This document shows, one piece after another, positions 51,557 to 60,711 of a stretch of 64,000 bases of DNA. The translations under genes were made by a program, and so were the position numbers. Under the pieces are notes generated by a model. It saw only the letters and a program-made list of their open reading frames with translations. It made no database searches and was not told where the DNA came from. Numbering within the stretch: position 1 is the first letter of the stretch; each line of letters starts with the position of its first letter. The DNA comes from Candidatus Competibacter denitrificans Run_A_D11 (GTDB lineage Bacteria; Pseudomonadota; Gammaproteobacteria; Competibacterales; Competibacteraceae), in assembly GCF_001051235.1 (NCBI RefSeq), contig NZ_CBTJ020000076.1, positions 1-64,000 on the forward strand, read 5' to 3'.

Positions 51557-53899
51557 TCATCGCTCGCGCCGTGCCCTGGCAAAAGCATCCGCCAGGGCGC
51601 TGGGTGTGGCCGGAGGATTCACCGCTTCTCGTGGCTGATTTCGCCGATCTGGTCGTTCGGGCGCTGATTTTCCACCGTCTCCCGCGCCAGCGGGCTGTGG
51701 TGCTGAGGATGACCGCGTCGATAAACCGCCGTTAGCTGGCTCCGCTAACCGCAGCGTCAGCGCGATGCGTTTTCGTGGCAGATCCACGTCCAACACCTTG
51801 ACCTTGACGACCTGCCCCACCTTGACCACATCGCGCGGATCTTTAACAAAACGGTCGGCTAGCGCCGAAACATGCACCAGCCCATCCTGATGGACGCCGA
51901 TGTCCACAAAGGCGCCGAAGTTGGCGACGTTGGTCACTACCCCTTCCAACACCATCCCAGGCCGCAGATCGGCCAAAGTCTCTACCCCTTCCTTGAACGC
52001 TGCGGTTTCGAACGCGGGTCGTGGATCGCGGCCCGGCTTCTCCAGTTCCAGCAAGATATCGCGCACGGTCGGCAATCCGAAACGCGAATCGGTAAAGCGC
52101 GCCGGCTCCAGTGTTTGCAGGAACGCGGCATTACCCAGAATCTCGTGCAACCCGCGCCCGCTGGCGGCCAGGATGCGTTCGACGACCGGATACGCCTCTG
52201 GGTGAACGGCCGAGCGGTCCAGGGGACTGTCACCGCCAATGATGCGCAAAAAACCGGCCGCCTGCTCGAAGGTCTTGTCCCCCAAACGCGGAACCTTCAA
52301 CAACTGCCCCCGTCGCCGGAATGCGCCATTGGCATCACGAAATTCGACGATGTTGCGAGCCAGTGTCGCGTTTAAGCCAGCAACTCGCGCCAGAAGCGGC
52401 GCGGAAGCGGTGTTGACGTCAACCCCGACCGCATTCACGCAATCCTCGACCACGGCATCCAGCGCCCGCGCCAGCCGACTTTGGCCGACATCGTGCTGAT
52501 ATTGGCCGACGCCGATGGCCTTGGGTTCGATCTTCACCAGTTCCGCCAGCGGGTCTTGCAGCCGGCGCGCAATGGACACCGCCCCGCGCAACGACACATC
52601 GACCTCCGGGAATTCCCGCGCTGCCAACTCGGATGCGGAATACACCGAAGCACCCGCCTCTGATACCACCAGCTTTTGCAACCGCAATTCGGGATGGCGC
52701 TTCATCAGATCATTCGCCAACCGGTCGGTTTCTCGTGATGCGGTGCCGTTGCCGATACTGAGCAGTTCCACGCGATGGTGGCGGCATAATTCGGCCAGCG
52801 TCTGTAAGCTTTCATCCCACTGGTTGCGCGGTGCGTGCGGGTAAATCGTCGCGGTGGCGATCAGCTTGCCGGTGCTGTCCACCACCGCCACTTTAACGCC
52901 GGTGCGCAATCCGGGGTCCAATCCCAACGTTGGCCGCGCACCGGCCGGAGCAGCCAGCAGCAAATCGCGCAAATTGCCGGCGAAGACCCGAATGGCCTCC
53001 ACCTCGGCTAGCTCGCGCAAGCGCTGCTTCAACTCGGTATCGAGATGCGGCAGCAGTTTGACCTTCCAGGCCCAGCGCGCAGTTTCCCGCAACCAGCCAT
53101 CGGCCGGCCGACCCGCGTCGCGCAATTGATAGTGCGCGACCACGGAACGCTCACCGAGATCGGGTTCAGGTGAGGCCGGATCACCCACTTCCAGTTCAAG
53201 CTGTAATACCCCTTCATTACGCCCGCGAAACAAAGCCAAAGCCCGATGCGAGGGAATTTTATGAACGGCTTCCCGATAATCGAAATAATCCCGGAATTTC
53301 GCCCCCTCCTCCGCCTTACCCTCGACCAGTTGCGAATGCAGCGTCGCCTTATCCCACAGCAAGTCGCGCAACTGGGCCAGTAGTTCGGCGTTTTCGGCGA
53401 ATTCTTCCATCAGGATTTGCCGCGCACCTTCCAATGCTGCCTTGGCATCGGCGACCCCGCGCTCCGCATCAATAAATGCAGCCGCCAGTTGTTCCGGCGT
53501 TTGGGTCGGGTCGGCCAGCAACCCGTGCGCGAGCGGCGCCAAACCCGCTTCACGGGCGATCTGCGCCTTGGTGCGCCGCTTGGGTTTGTAGGGCAGATAC
53601 AGATCTTCGAGCCGGGTTTTGGTGTCGGCGGCCAGCAAGGCTGCTTCCAACTCGGTGGTCAATTGGCCCTGCTCACGGATGCTGGCGAGGATGACACCGC
53701 GCCGTTCGTCCAGTTCGCGCAGGTAAGTCAACCGCTCCTCCAATAGACGAAGCTGGGTATCGTCCAACCCACCGGTTGCTTCCTTGCGATAGCGAGCGAT
53801 GAACGGCACGGTGGCCCCATCGTCCATCAAGGTGACGGCGGCTTCAATCTGGCGTTGCTGAACGGCGAGTTCACGAGCAAGGGTTTGGATCAGGTTCAT
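51557..53899 (-). CDS. tex: Tex, S1-domain RNA-binding transcription accessory protein
   Basis: This 780-aa protein has the Tex N-terminal helical domain ([17 protein letters not shown], start). A YqgF/RNase H-like domain follows ([18 protein letters not shown]). Helix-hairpin-helix motifs ([41 protein letters not shown]) precede a C-terminal S1 domain near 650-720 ([31 protein letters not shown]). A basic low-complexity tail follows. ATG 53899 is used; a TTG one codon earlier is possible. Tex proteins bind RNA and influence transcription; the precise role is unsettled. Confidence 0.95.
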   Translation of the reverse strand: MNLIQTLARELAVQQRQIEAAVTLMDDGATVPFIARYRKEATGGLDDTQLRLLEERLTYLRELDERRGVILASIREQGQLTTELEAALLAADTKTRLEDLYLPYKPKRRTKAQIAREAGLAPLAHGLLADPTQTPEQLAAAFIDAERGVADAKAALEGARQILMEEFAENAELLAQLRDLLWDKATLHSQLVEGKAEEGAKFRDYFDYREAVHKIPSHRALALFRGRNEGVLQLELEVGDPASPEPDLGERSVVAHYQLRDAGRPADGWLRETARWAWKVKLLPHLDTELKQRLRELAEVEAIRVFAGNLRDLLLAAPAGARPTLGLDPGLRTGVKVAVVDSTGKLIATATIYPHAPRNQWDESLQTLAELCRHHRVELLSIGNGTASRETDRLANDLMKRHPELRLQKLVVSEAGASVYSASELAAREFPEVDVSLRGAVSIARRLQDPLAELVKIEPKAIGVGQYQHDVGQSRLARALDAVVEDCVNAVGVDVNTASAPLLARVAGLNATLARNIVEFRDANGAFRRRGQLLKVPRLGDKTFEQAAGFLRIIGGDSPLDRSAVHPEAYPVVERILAASGRGLHEILGNAAFLQTLEPARFTDSRFGLPTVRDILLELEKPGRDPRPAFETAAFKEGVETLADLRPGMVLEGVVTNVANFGAFVDIGVHQDGLVHVSALADRFVKDPRDVVKVGQVVKVKVLDVDLPRKRIALTLRLAEPANGGLSTRSSSAPQPAGAGDGGKSAPERPDRRNQPREAVNPPATPSALADAFARARRER

Positions 53900-53977
53900 C
53901 AACTTTCAGGCCATCAGGGTGAGGGAAAGCGCTATGCTAGTTTGGTTGCTCTAATCCATTTCTTGAAGGACATCAAA

Positions 53978-54661
53978 ATGCCCCGCAAACCACAATCCAA
54001 AGGCAAGTGCGTCTATTGCGGCTATGAAACCACGAAAGGCAGTATGACGAAACATCTCTCCACCTGCTCTCAACGCCGGAGCACCATTGAGCAGTCCGAT
54101 AGCACTCAAGGCGCGAGCGAGCCAGTTTATCATTTGCGTGTTCAATCGCTGGATGTAAGCGATTTTTGGCTGCATCTGGAAATACGGGGCAGCGCTCCAT
54201 TAAAAGAACTGGATCGTTATCTGCGCGCCATCTGGCTGGAGTGTTGCGGCCATTTGAGCCAATTCGGTAGAGGCGGAGGCTGGGACAACAAGGTTGCCAA
54301 AACTCGTCAGATTCAGGCGGTTTTCACGCCGGAAGTCGAGCTGGTGCATATCTATGATTTTGGAACCACCTCGGAAACATCGATCAAAATGGCCGGGCTA
54401 CGACAGGGCAAACCGACCACGAAACATCCTATTGCACTCATGGCGCGTAATCTCATGCCAGAGGCGCAATGCACCCAGTGCGGTAAACCTGCGGTATGGC
54501 TTTGCATAGAATGTCTGATCGAGCATGAGGTATGGGGCACGCTATGCGACGAACATATCAAACAGCATCCCCATAACAACTACGGAGAACCGATAGAGAT
54601 TGTCAACTCTCCGCGATTAGGCTTATGCGGGTACACCGGCCCGGCAGACCCGCCCTACTAA
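53978..54661 (+). CDS. Zinc-finger protein with pRiA4b ORF-3-like domain
   Basis: This 227-aa protein begins with a C2HC finger (Cys11, Cys14, His26, Cys30). The middle domain (about 50-150) starts YHLRVQSLDVSDFWLHLEIRG and has ELDRYLRAIWLECCGHLSQF, which follows the pRiA4b ORF-3 domain pattern seen on plasmids and chromosomes. The C-terminus has a second cysteine/histidine cluster (CTQCGKPAVWLCIEC, then CDEHIKQH). Ribosome site GAAGGA precedes ATG 53978; longer frames overlap tex. Probably a cytoplasmic nucleic-acid or protein-binding factor; function unknown. Confidence 0.65.
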   Translation: MPRKPQSKGKCVYCGYETTKGSMTKHLSTCSQRRSTIEQSDSTQGASEPVYHLRVQSLDVSDFWLHLEIRGSAPLKELDRYLRAIWLECCGHLSQFGRGGGWDNKVAKTRQIQAVFTPEVELVHIYDFGTTSETSIKMAGLRQGKPTTKHPIALMARNLMPEAQCTQCGKPAVWLCIECLIEHEVWGTLCDEHIKQHPHNNYGEPIEIVNSPRLGLCGYTGPADPPY

Positions 54662-54675
54662 GTCAGTTGGGCTTA

Positions 54676-54710
54676 GCGAACCAGGGGAAAATCGTCTTCC
54701 CCTGGCTCGC
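54676..54710. terminator. Hairpin between convergent genes, probable shared terminator
   Basis: CCAGGGGAA (54681-54689) and TTCCCCTGG (54697-54705) pair perfectly; GCGA and TCGC extend the stem outside one A/C mismatch. No long T-run follows on either side. It lies between the zinc-finger gene and rraA, which converge, so it may stop both transcripts or protect 3' ends. Confidence 0.6.
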
Positions 54711-54721
54711 CGCAGTACCGT

Positions 54722-55201
54722 TTAGAGCAGCGGTTTTTCCGAGACGATCAAGCCATCCTCGTCGCCATAAAGATAATGCCCAGGAATGAAATTGACCCCG
54801 GCAAAGCGCACCGGAACGTCCCGTTCACCGACTCCGCGCTTGACGCTTTTGAGCGGATGCACTCCCAACGCCTTGACGCCGATGCCCAGTTCAGCAATGG
54901 CGGCGGAATCGCGGATACAGCCGTTGACCACCACGCCGGCCCAGTCATTTTCCTCAGCCAGCTCCGCCAGTTGATCACCCAGCAACGCGCAGCGCAGTGA
55001 GCCGCCACCGTCCACCACCAACACCCGTCCTTGACCTGGCTGCTCCAGCGCGGTTCGCACCAGTGAATTGTCCTCGAACACTTTCAAGGTCACGATGACG
55101 CCGCAAAAAACGGTTTCTCCGCCATAATCGGCAAACAGAGGCTCGGCGATTTGCAAGCGGTCGGAAAATTCGTCGCACAGGTCGGTCGTCTTGAATTCCA
55201 T
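54722..55201 (-). CDS. rraA: RraA, regulator of RNase E activity (RraA family)
   Basis: This 159-aa protein starts [14 protein letters not shown] and has the family blocks [58 protein letters not shown] and [21 protein letters not shown]. RraA binds RNase E and restrains mRNA decay in E. coli; related proteins are aldolases, distinguished here by full-length similarity to the regulator. Length is normal. Confidence 0.93.
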   Translation of the reverse strand: MEFKTTDLCDEFSDRLQIAEPLFADYGGETVFCGVIVTLKVFEDNSLVRTALEQPGQGRVLVVDGGGSLRCALLGDQLAELAEENDWAGVVVNGCIRDSAAIAELGIGVKALGVHPLKSVKRGVGERDVPVRFAGVNFIPGHYLYGDEDGLIVSEKPLL

Positions 55202-55264
55202 AGCAGCTACCCTTGCGGAAGTGAAAAGAGGAATGTCAGCAGTTTAACACAAGCGACTCGTGCC

Positions 55265-56287
55265 CTAGCGGCTGGTGATCTTCAGCTCAATCCGACGGTT
55301 ACGTCGGTAGGCTTCTGGAGTATCCGCCGCATCGATAGGGTGATATTCCCCCATCCCGACCGCTGCCAGCCGCTGTGGCGCTACCCCCTGCTGAATCAGG
55401 TAATTCACGACTTGTTGCGCGCGCGCCGTCGATAATTCCCAGTTGGAAGGGAACCGGCTGTTGCGAATCGGCGTGCGGTCGGTATGACCTTGCACTTCGA
55501 TGATGACCGGCAAATCCGGCGGCAAGCGCGCGGCCAGTTGCTGATAGACCATGGCGAATTTATCCAGATCGCCGCTGCCGGATGCCGAAAGCGCGGCATC
55601 GCCAGGCGGAAACAGCACCTCCGACTGAAATACGAAGCGATCACCCACGACCTTGATATCTGGATTGCCGGCGAACACCTCGCGCAAGCGGCCGAAAAAT
55701 TCGCTGGCGTATTTTTCCAGCTCCTGGACTCGCTCCTGCAATTTCTTTTTGAGTGCGCTATCCAGGGCATCAATCTTGTCCTTTTGCGCGACGATCACCG
55801 CGTCCTTTTGCGTCAAATCCTGTTGATTGGCAGCCAGCGCCTGATTCAGCCGCGCCAGTTCCAAGGCCAGGCGGTCGGCACGGGCGCTGAGCAACGCCGC
55901 TTGCTCCTGGACACTGGTCACGGTTTCTTCCGCCTTGGTTTTGTCGGCGTTCAAGGTCGCCTGCGCCGCCCGCGCTGCCGCCAGTTCGTCGCGCAATTGC
56001 GCCATCAGCCGATCCCGCTCACCGGCGGTCGATTCCAGCCCTTGCACCCGTCCCCGCAACCGCACCGCTTCCTTTTCGGCATCCCCGGCCAAGCCCTCCA
56101 GATGATCGACGATCCGTTGCAATTGGCCGATAGCGCTGTCCTTGCCCATCATTTCGCGGCCGATCAACACTTCGGTGATCACGAACACCGTAATCAGGAA
56201 CACCAGAACCATCACCAACCCGCTAAGGGCATCGGTAAAGGCCGGCCAGATATTGAATTCGCTGAGCGGATCACGTCGGCGGGGCAT
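55265..56287 (-). CDS. MotB/OmpA-type stator protein of an ion-driven motor
   Basis: This 340-aa protein has one N-terminal transmembrane helix (about 20-45) with an aspartate at residue 19 (WPAFTDALSG), placed as the proton-carrying Asp of MotB. A long coiled coil (about 50-210) follows. A C-terminal OmpA-like peptidoglycan-binding domain has EVQGHTDRTPI, SNWELSTARAQQVVNYL and RRNRRIELKI. Its ATG at 56287 lies inside the 3' end of the MotA-like gene (17-nt overlap). No flagellar genes are nearby, so it is an accessory motor of unknown output. Start chosen at the conserved MPRRRDPLSEF; the frame is open further upstream. Confidence 0.88.
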   Translation of the reverse strand: MPRRRDPLSEFNIWPAFTDALSGLVMVLVFLITVFVITEVLIGREMMGKDSAIGQLQRIVDHLEGLAGDAEKEAVRLRGRVQGLESTAGERDRLMAQLRDELAAARAAQATLNADKTKAEETVTSVQEQAALLSARADRLALELARLNQALAANQQDLTQKDAVIVAQKDKIDALDSALKKKLQERVQELEKYASEFFGRLREVFAGNPDIKVVGDRFVFQSEVLFPPGDAALSASGSGDLDKFAMVYQQLAARLPPDLPVIIEVQGHTDRTPIRNSRFPSNWELSTARAQQVVNYLIQQGVAPQRLAAVGMGEYHPIDAADTPEAYRRNRRIELKITSR

Positions 56288-57359
56288 GACGCTCCCCATC
56301 GGCCGCTTGGCTTGGTTCGCGTGCCAAAAGCCGGGCAATGGTCCGCAATTCGTTCCGTAAATCGGCGGTGCGATCATTTTCGATATTTTGCAAAGTCGCC
56401 CGCAGCGATTCGATCCGTTCGCTGAGATTGGCGACTTGCTCGGCAACTCGCGTCACGCCTTCGCCGCGATTAGCCATGTACTCAGTCGTCGCAGCGACTC
56501 GTTCCAAGCGGTCGGTGGTCGCTTGCAGCAACGCAGCCAGATGGCGCGGTGAAATGGTTTCGGTCTGTGCGGTCACGGTCACCACTGGCTGCCACAGCGG
56601 GATCAGATCGCTCACAACCAGGGCCTCCAATTGAGCATGATGGTCATTCTGAGCGTGAAATAGTTGCAGCTCTAAAAAACCCAATGCCAGAGCACCCAGC
56701 AACCCAAACAGCGAGGCCGAAAATGAGGTGCCCATCCCCCCCAGCGGCGCGGCCAGCCGGTCTTTGAAGCTGGCGATCAAGGCCATGGTGTCCGCCGCTT
56801 TTTCGACCGATAACCCACTGATCACATCGCGCACCCCAGCGATGGTCAATAAAAGTCCGTAAAAGGTGCCGATCAAACCTAGCAGGACCAGCGCCCCGAC
56901 CAGATAGCGCACCAGCGCCCGCTGATCGTCGCCACGGCTGGCCAGCGAATCCAGCAAATAGGGCAAACTGGTACCGGCATCACCATGCCCGACGACCCGA
57001 TGGACCTTCTGCAAAAAATCACTGACATTGCGCCGCCAGCCCTCGCCTAACAAGGTCTCGTCAGCCTGACGCGGCGGCAATTCACGTCGGCGGGCCTTCA
57101 ATGCGACGGCAGCCACCCGGTCGGTGGCGCGACCATCCAGCAACGTGCCGGTCAACGCCTTGAGGGTGTAGAGCACCCCGAACAGGAAAGCGGCCAAAAT
57201 CGTCCCGTTCAGGTAGGGGTTGGTGAGAAAAGCGGCGGTCAGCGGTTTCTGAAAAAATACGCTCAGCGCAGCCACCAATGTAGCCAAAAAAATCAGGGAT
57301 CGCAGTAAGTAACGGCTGGCGCTCCGGGTGGAGCGTCGCTCGGCAACGGTTATCGGCAT
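56271..57359 (-). CDS. MotA/TolQ/ExbB-like ion-channel subunit
   Basis: This 362-aa inner-membrane protein has about four helices (19-37, 50-68, 153-175, 205-225). The third has the ExbB/MotA-like LIGTFYGLLLTIAGV and the fourth the GGMGTSFSASLFGLLGALALGF block. A C-terminal coiled region (about 290-345, VAEQVANLSERIESLRATL) would lie in the cytoplasm. Together with the next gene it forms a 5:2-type proton motor like MotAB, ExbBD or ZorAB. It is much shorter than ZorA, which has a long cytoplasmic tail. Confidence 0.85.
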   Translation of the reverse strand: MPITVAERRSTRSASRYLLRSLIFLATLVAALSVFFQKPLTAAFLTNPYLNGTILAAFLFGVLYTLKALTGTLLDGRATDRVAAVALKARRRELPPRQADETLLGEGWRRNVSDFLQKVHRVVGHGDAGTSLPYLLDSLASRGDDQRALVRYLVGALVLLGLIGTFYGLLLTIAGVRDVISGLSVEKAADTMALIASFKDRLAAPLGGMGTSFSASLFGLLGALALGFLELQLFHAQNDHHAQLEALVVSDLIPLWQPVVTVTAQTETISPRHLAALLQATTDRLERVAATTEYMANRGEGVTRVAEQVANLSERIESLRATLQNIENDRTADLRNELRTIARLLAREPSQAADGERHAPPT

Positions 57360-57449
57360 GAGTTATCCATTTTCTCCGGCACACGGGCGGGCCACTTTAA
57401 CAGGATTAGTGCAAGCGATGGGTACGACACCCCACCGCCGAAACAGTTG

Positions 57450-58055
57450 CTAGGGTTTGAAGGCCGCCCCCCAATTTCCAGAAAAAACGATTTTATCCAG
57501 CGGCTTGCGCTCACGCGGCCCGACTTCTTTTTGGCGGAGATCCTCCGGCAAACTATCGATGGCCCCCGGATGACCGACCGCAATCATCGCCATGCACGCA
57601 TGATCGGCGGGAATGCCAAAACGGCTTTTGGCTTGCTCGGCATCGAAGCCGCCCATCTGATGGGCAACCAAGCCCAGCGCGGCCGCCTGCAAAACCAGGT
57701 TTTCGCTGGCGGCGCCGGTATCATGCTGCGCCCAACGATTCGGCGTACTGTTGTGGCTGAAGTTGGGTACAGCCACCGACAGCAACAAAACTGGCGCATG
57801 TTTGACCCAGACGCGATTGCCCTCGGCCAGACAGTCAAAAGCGTGTTGCCAGCCGGCCGGATCAGTGAAGCGATCCCACAGCAAATAACGCCAGGGTTGA
57901 TCACCAAAGCAGGACGGTGCCCAGCGTGCTGCCTCAAGCAGCCCCAGCAGTTGCTCCTGGCTGACTGGGCGTTTTGGATCAATAGCGCGCGGACTCCAGC
58001 GGCGGGCGATGAGATCGGCGACAGGCACTTGAGTGATGGCAGATTTTTCAAGCAT
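57450..58055 (-). CDS. Nitroreductase-family flavoprotein
   Basis: This 201-aa FMN-dependent oxidoreductase shows the family start RRWSPRAID, the phosphate-binding block AARWAPSCFGDQPWRYL, and the C-terminal AVGHPGAIDSLPEDLRQKE. The HDTGAASENLVLQAAALGLVAHQMGGFD segment is the central helix. The substrate is not predictable. ATG 58055 (MLEKSAI) is used; an in-frame start at 58139 would cross the promoter region shared with the divergent thioesterase gene. Confidence 0.88.
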   Translation of the reverse strand: MLEKSAITQVPVADLIARRWSPRAIDPKRPVSQEQLLGLLEAARWAPSCFGDQPWRYLLWDRFTDPAGWQHAFDCLAEGNRVWVKHAPVLLLSVAVPNFSHNSTPNRWAQHDTGAASENLVLQAAALGLVAHQMGGFDAEQAKSRFGIPADHACMAMIAVGHPGAIDSLPEDLRQKEVGPRERKPLDKIVFSGNWGAAFKP

Positions 58056-58170
58056 AAGGAAAGCCCTCGAAACGGTTGGACATAGCAATGTATTAAAGAC
58101 CACATTGCAGTAGAAAAGCGCGAAAATGTGCGCTTGCAAAATTTGGCTACACCTTGTGCGGGGAATCCTT

Positions 58171-58644
58171 ATGTCTTATCAACAGGAAATCAACGACTAC
58201 CTCAATCGCCATGTGCCGCTGTTTCGGGCCATGGAGGCACGACTAGAGCGCTGCGATGCGACGGGGCTTGCTATGAGAGCGCCCCTGGCGCCCAATATCA
58301 ACGATAAGGGTATCGCCTTCGGTGGCTCAATGGCTGCTATTGCGGCGCTGACCGGCTGGGCGCTGACGTTCACGACTTTACGAGAACACGCTGAAAGCGC
58401 TGAAATCTTCATCACCGACAGTACATTGAAATTCTTACGGCCCGTGCGCGGCGAGATCGTCACCGAATGTATACGACCCGATGCAACGGCGATTGAGCGT
58501 TTCATCGAGCGTTATCGCCAGCGCGGCAAAGCCCGCTGGGCGGTCGAAGTGACGGTGCGTGCCGAGGGTGAATTGGCAATGACCTTTAACGGGGATTACG
58601 GGGTTTTCAAGTCTGAACAAAGCCGATCATTTGCCATCGACTGA
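58171..58644 (+). CDS. YiiD C-terminal-type hotdog thioesterase
   Basis: This 157-aa protein has the thioesterase domain found at the C-terminus of E. coli YiiD (FabY). Blocks are MRAPLAPNINDKGIAFGGSMAAIAALTGWAL and ITDSTLKFLRPVRGEIVTEC, matching a hotdog core. It stands alone without the acetyltransferase half of YiiD. GGGGAATC upstream of ATG 58171 serves as ribosome site. The pabB TTG start lies inside its last codons (14-nt overlap), suggesting an operon. Confidence 0.82.
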   Translation: MSYQQEINDYLNRHVPLFRAMEARLERCDATGLAMRAPLAPNINDKGIAFGGSMAAIAALTGWALTFTTLREHAESAEIFITDSTLKFLRPVRGEIVTECIRPDATAIERFIERYRQRGKARWAVEVTVRAEGELAMTFNGDYGVFKSEQSRSFAID

Positions 58645-60391
58645 GCCGCTGCCAGGCACAGCCCTGCTGCGCCAGGGTCAATCCGAACTCCAGTTCAGCG
58701 CGCTGGCGCGTGTGGTGATCGCCATGCGGGCGGATGAGGTGATTCCGGTGCTGCAAACCATTGAGGCAGCGGTCAATGCGCAGGGCCAATACGCCGTCGG
58801 CTTCATCAGTTACGAAGCCGCCGCTGCGTATGGCCTCGCCGTCCACCCGCCACTGGCCGATTTACCGCTGCTCTGGTTCGGCCTTTATGACCGCATGGCG
58901 ACCGTTGCGGGTCGAACAACCGACACCACCCAACCCCCACCCGCGCCCCCTTATTCGGTCGGAACCTGGCAAGCCGCTGTCGATGAGGCAGCCTACGCCG
59001 CCGCAGTCGCGCGCATCAGAAATTACCTGGCTGAGGGCGACACGTATCAAGTCAACTATACCTTTCCGTTACAGGCTTTTTTCGCGGGTGACGCGCGGGC
59101 ACTCTTTAACGAACTGGCGGCGGGCCAACCCACCGACCATGCGGCTTTCATCGACACCGGCCGTTTTGCGATCTGCTCTGTTTCACCCGAACTATTTTTC
59201 GCGTTGGACGGCGAACAACTGATCGCAAAGCCGATGAAGGGCACCGCCGCCCGTGGTCGGACGCTGGCGGAAGATGAAGCTCATAGTAACGGGTTGCGAC
59301 AATCGAAAAAGAACCGTGCTGAAAACGTGATGATCGTGGACATGCTCCGCAATGATCTGGGTCGCATCGCGCAAACCGGCAGCGTGGCCGTCCCCCGCTT
59401 GTTCGACATCGAGCGCTATCCCACCCTGCTGCAAATGACCTCCACTGTCACTGCTCGCACCCAAGCCTCCGTGGTCAATATTCTCGCCAGCCTGTTTCCC
59501 TGTGCCTCCATTACCGGTGCTCCCAAGGTGCGCACCATGCAAATCATTCACGAATTGGAGAAGCACCCGCGCGGCATCTACAGCGGGGCTATCGGTTTCA
59601 TCGGCCCGCAGCGGCAAGCGCGTTTCAACGTGGCGATCCGCACGGTGTTGATCGACCGCGAGCGACAGCAGGCGCGTTATGGCGTGGGCGGCGGTCTGGT
59701 TTGGGATTCAACGGCCGGGGATGAATACGCCGAGTGCTTGCTCAAAGCGCGGGTACTGACCCAGCGGCGGCCTGCGTTTCAACTGTTGGAGTCGTTGCTG
59801 TGGGAGCCGGATGGTGGCTATTTCCTGTTACCGGCCCATTTGCAGCGGCTGGCGGATAGCGCCGTTTATTTCAATGTGCCGCTCGACCGCTTCGCCATTG
59901 AGGCCGCCCTGAGCGAGCGGGCGCTGACTTTACAAACCGTCAGTAAAATCCGATTGCTGGGCAATCAGGACGGTACGTTCGCCGTGGAGGCGCAGCCGCT
60001 AATCCACCCTGCGCCGCCGCTACCATTGCGGGTCGGTCTGGCCAGAACGCCGGTGGATTCAAACACGATCTGGCTTTATCACAAGACGACGCAACGCGAA
60101 CTTTATCAGGCGGCCCGCGCTTCAAGGCCCGACTGCGATGAGGTCATTTTGTGGAACGAACGCGGTGAGTTGACCGAAGCCAGCCTGGCGAATCTGATCT
60201 TGGATTTGGATGGGGAATGGGTAACGCCACCTGTGAGCAGCGGCTTGCTGGCTGGGACTTATCGCGGCTGGCTGCTCGCCATCGGCCAGATTCGAGAACG
60301 GATTCTGACAGCCGCCGATTTGCGCGCGGCTCGTGGAATTGCCCTGATCAATTCAGTCCGCCGATGGCAAACCGCCCTTCTCGTCCACTGA
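58631..60391 (+). CDS. pabB: Fused aminodeoxychorismate synthase component I and aminodeoxychorismate lyase (PabB-PabC)
   Basis: This 586-aa protein joins two folate-pathway steps. Residues 1-375 are a PabB/TrpE-type chorismate-binding domain with KPMKGTAARG, SLFPCASITGAPKVRTMQIIHELE, RGIYSGAIGFIGP and VGGGLVWDSTAGDEYAEC. Residues 385-586 are a PabC-like PLP-dependent aminotransferase class IV domain ending SGLLAGTYRGWLL and INSVRRW. Together they would turn chorismate and ammonia into 4-aminobenzoate and pyruvate; the glutaminase PabA is elsewhere. The start appears to be TTG 58631, overlapping the thioesterase stop. Confidence 0.9.
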   Translation: MPSTEPLPGTALLRQGQSELQFSALARVVIAMRADEVIPVLQTIEAAVNAQGQYAVGFISYEAAAAYGLAVHPPLADLPLLWFGLYDRMATVAGRTTDTTQPPPAPPYSVGTWQAAVDEAAYAAAVARIRNYLAEGDTYQVNYTFPLQAFFAGDARALFNELAAGQPTDHAAFIDTGRFAICSVSPELFFALDGEQLIAKPMKGTAARGRTLAEDEAHSNGLRQSKKNRAENVMIVDMLRNDLGRIAQTGSVAVPRLFDIERYPTLLQMTSTVTARTQASVVNILASLFPCASITGAPKVRTMQIIHELEKHPRGIYSGAIGFIGPQRQARFNVAIRTVLIDRERQQARYGVGGGLVWDSTAGDEYAECLLKARVLTQRRPAFQLLESLLWEPDGGYFLLPAHLQRLADSAVYFNVPLDRFAIEAALSERALTLQTVSKIRLLGNQDGTFAVEAQPLIHPAPPLPLRVGLARTPVDSNTIWLYHKTTQRELYQAARASRPDCDEVILWNERGELTEASLANLILDLDGEWVTPPVSSGLLAGTYRGWLLAIGQIRERILTAADLRAARGIALINSVRRWQTALLVH

Positions 60392-60711
60392 AACAGGCCG
60401 GAAATCAAATTGGCGCTCACATACCGCCAGGTGACATTGCGTCACAGGCGTGGTCAATTAGATAAATAACGCCGGTCATGCTACAGTGCCACCAAGTTTG
60501 TCGCCGTGCGGTCCGGTCCGCACCCTGAGTTTCCTGATCGATTCCCAGCGGGGATCGTCGCAAGCGGATCATGCGATCCCTGTTTCTCCTGCAAACTCGT
60601 CGTGGCTTGTCCCTTGCCGGGAATACCCGATCTCCTTTAATTGAATAACATTATAGTCTGCCTGGACCGGTTCCGCGCTTGCGCGCGAGCAGGCGGATTC
60701 AGGAATATGAC
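60392..60711 (+). other. 320-bp leader and promoter region of rhlE
   Basis: No coding frame is evident. The region contains several short inverted repeats, such as GTGCGG tccggt CCGCAC near 60505-60530. A possible promoter has -35 TTGCCG near 60615 and -10 TTAATT 17 bp on, giving an untranslated leader of about 70 nt. DEAD-box helicase genes often have long regulated leaders. All assignments are tentative. Confidence 0.35.

Noticed and set aside
55265..57359. Zorya anti-phage system (ZorA/ZorB)
   Set aside because: The MotA-like protein is far shorter than ZorA and no zorC, zorD or zorE gene is adjacent; the neighbours are nitroreductase and rraA.
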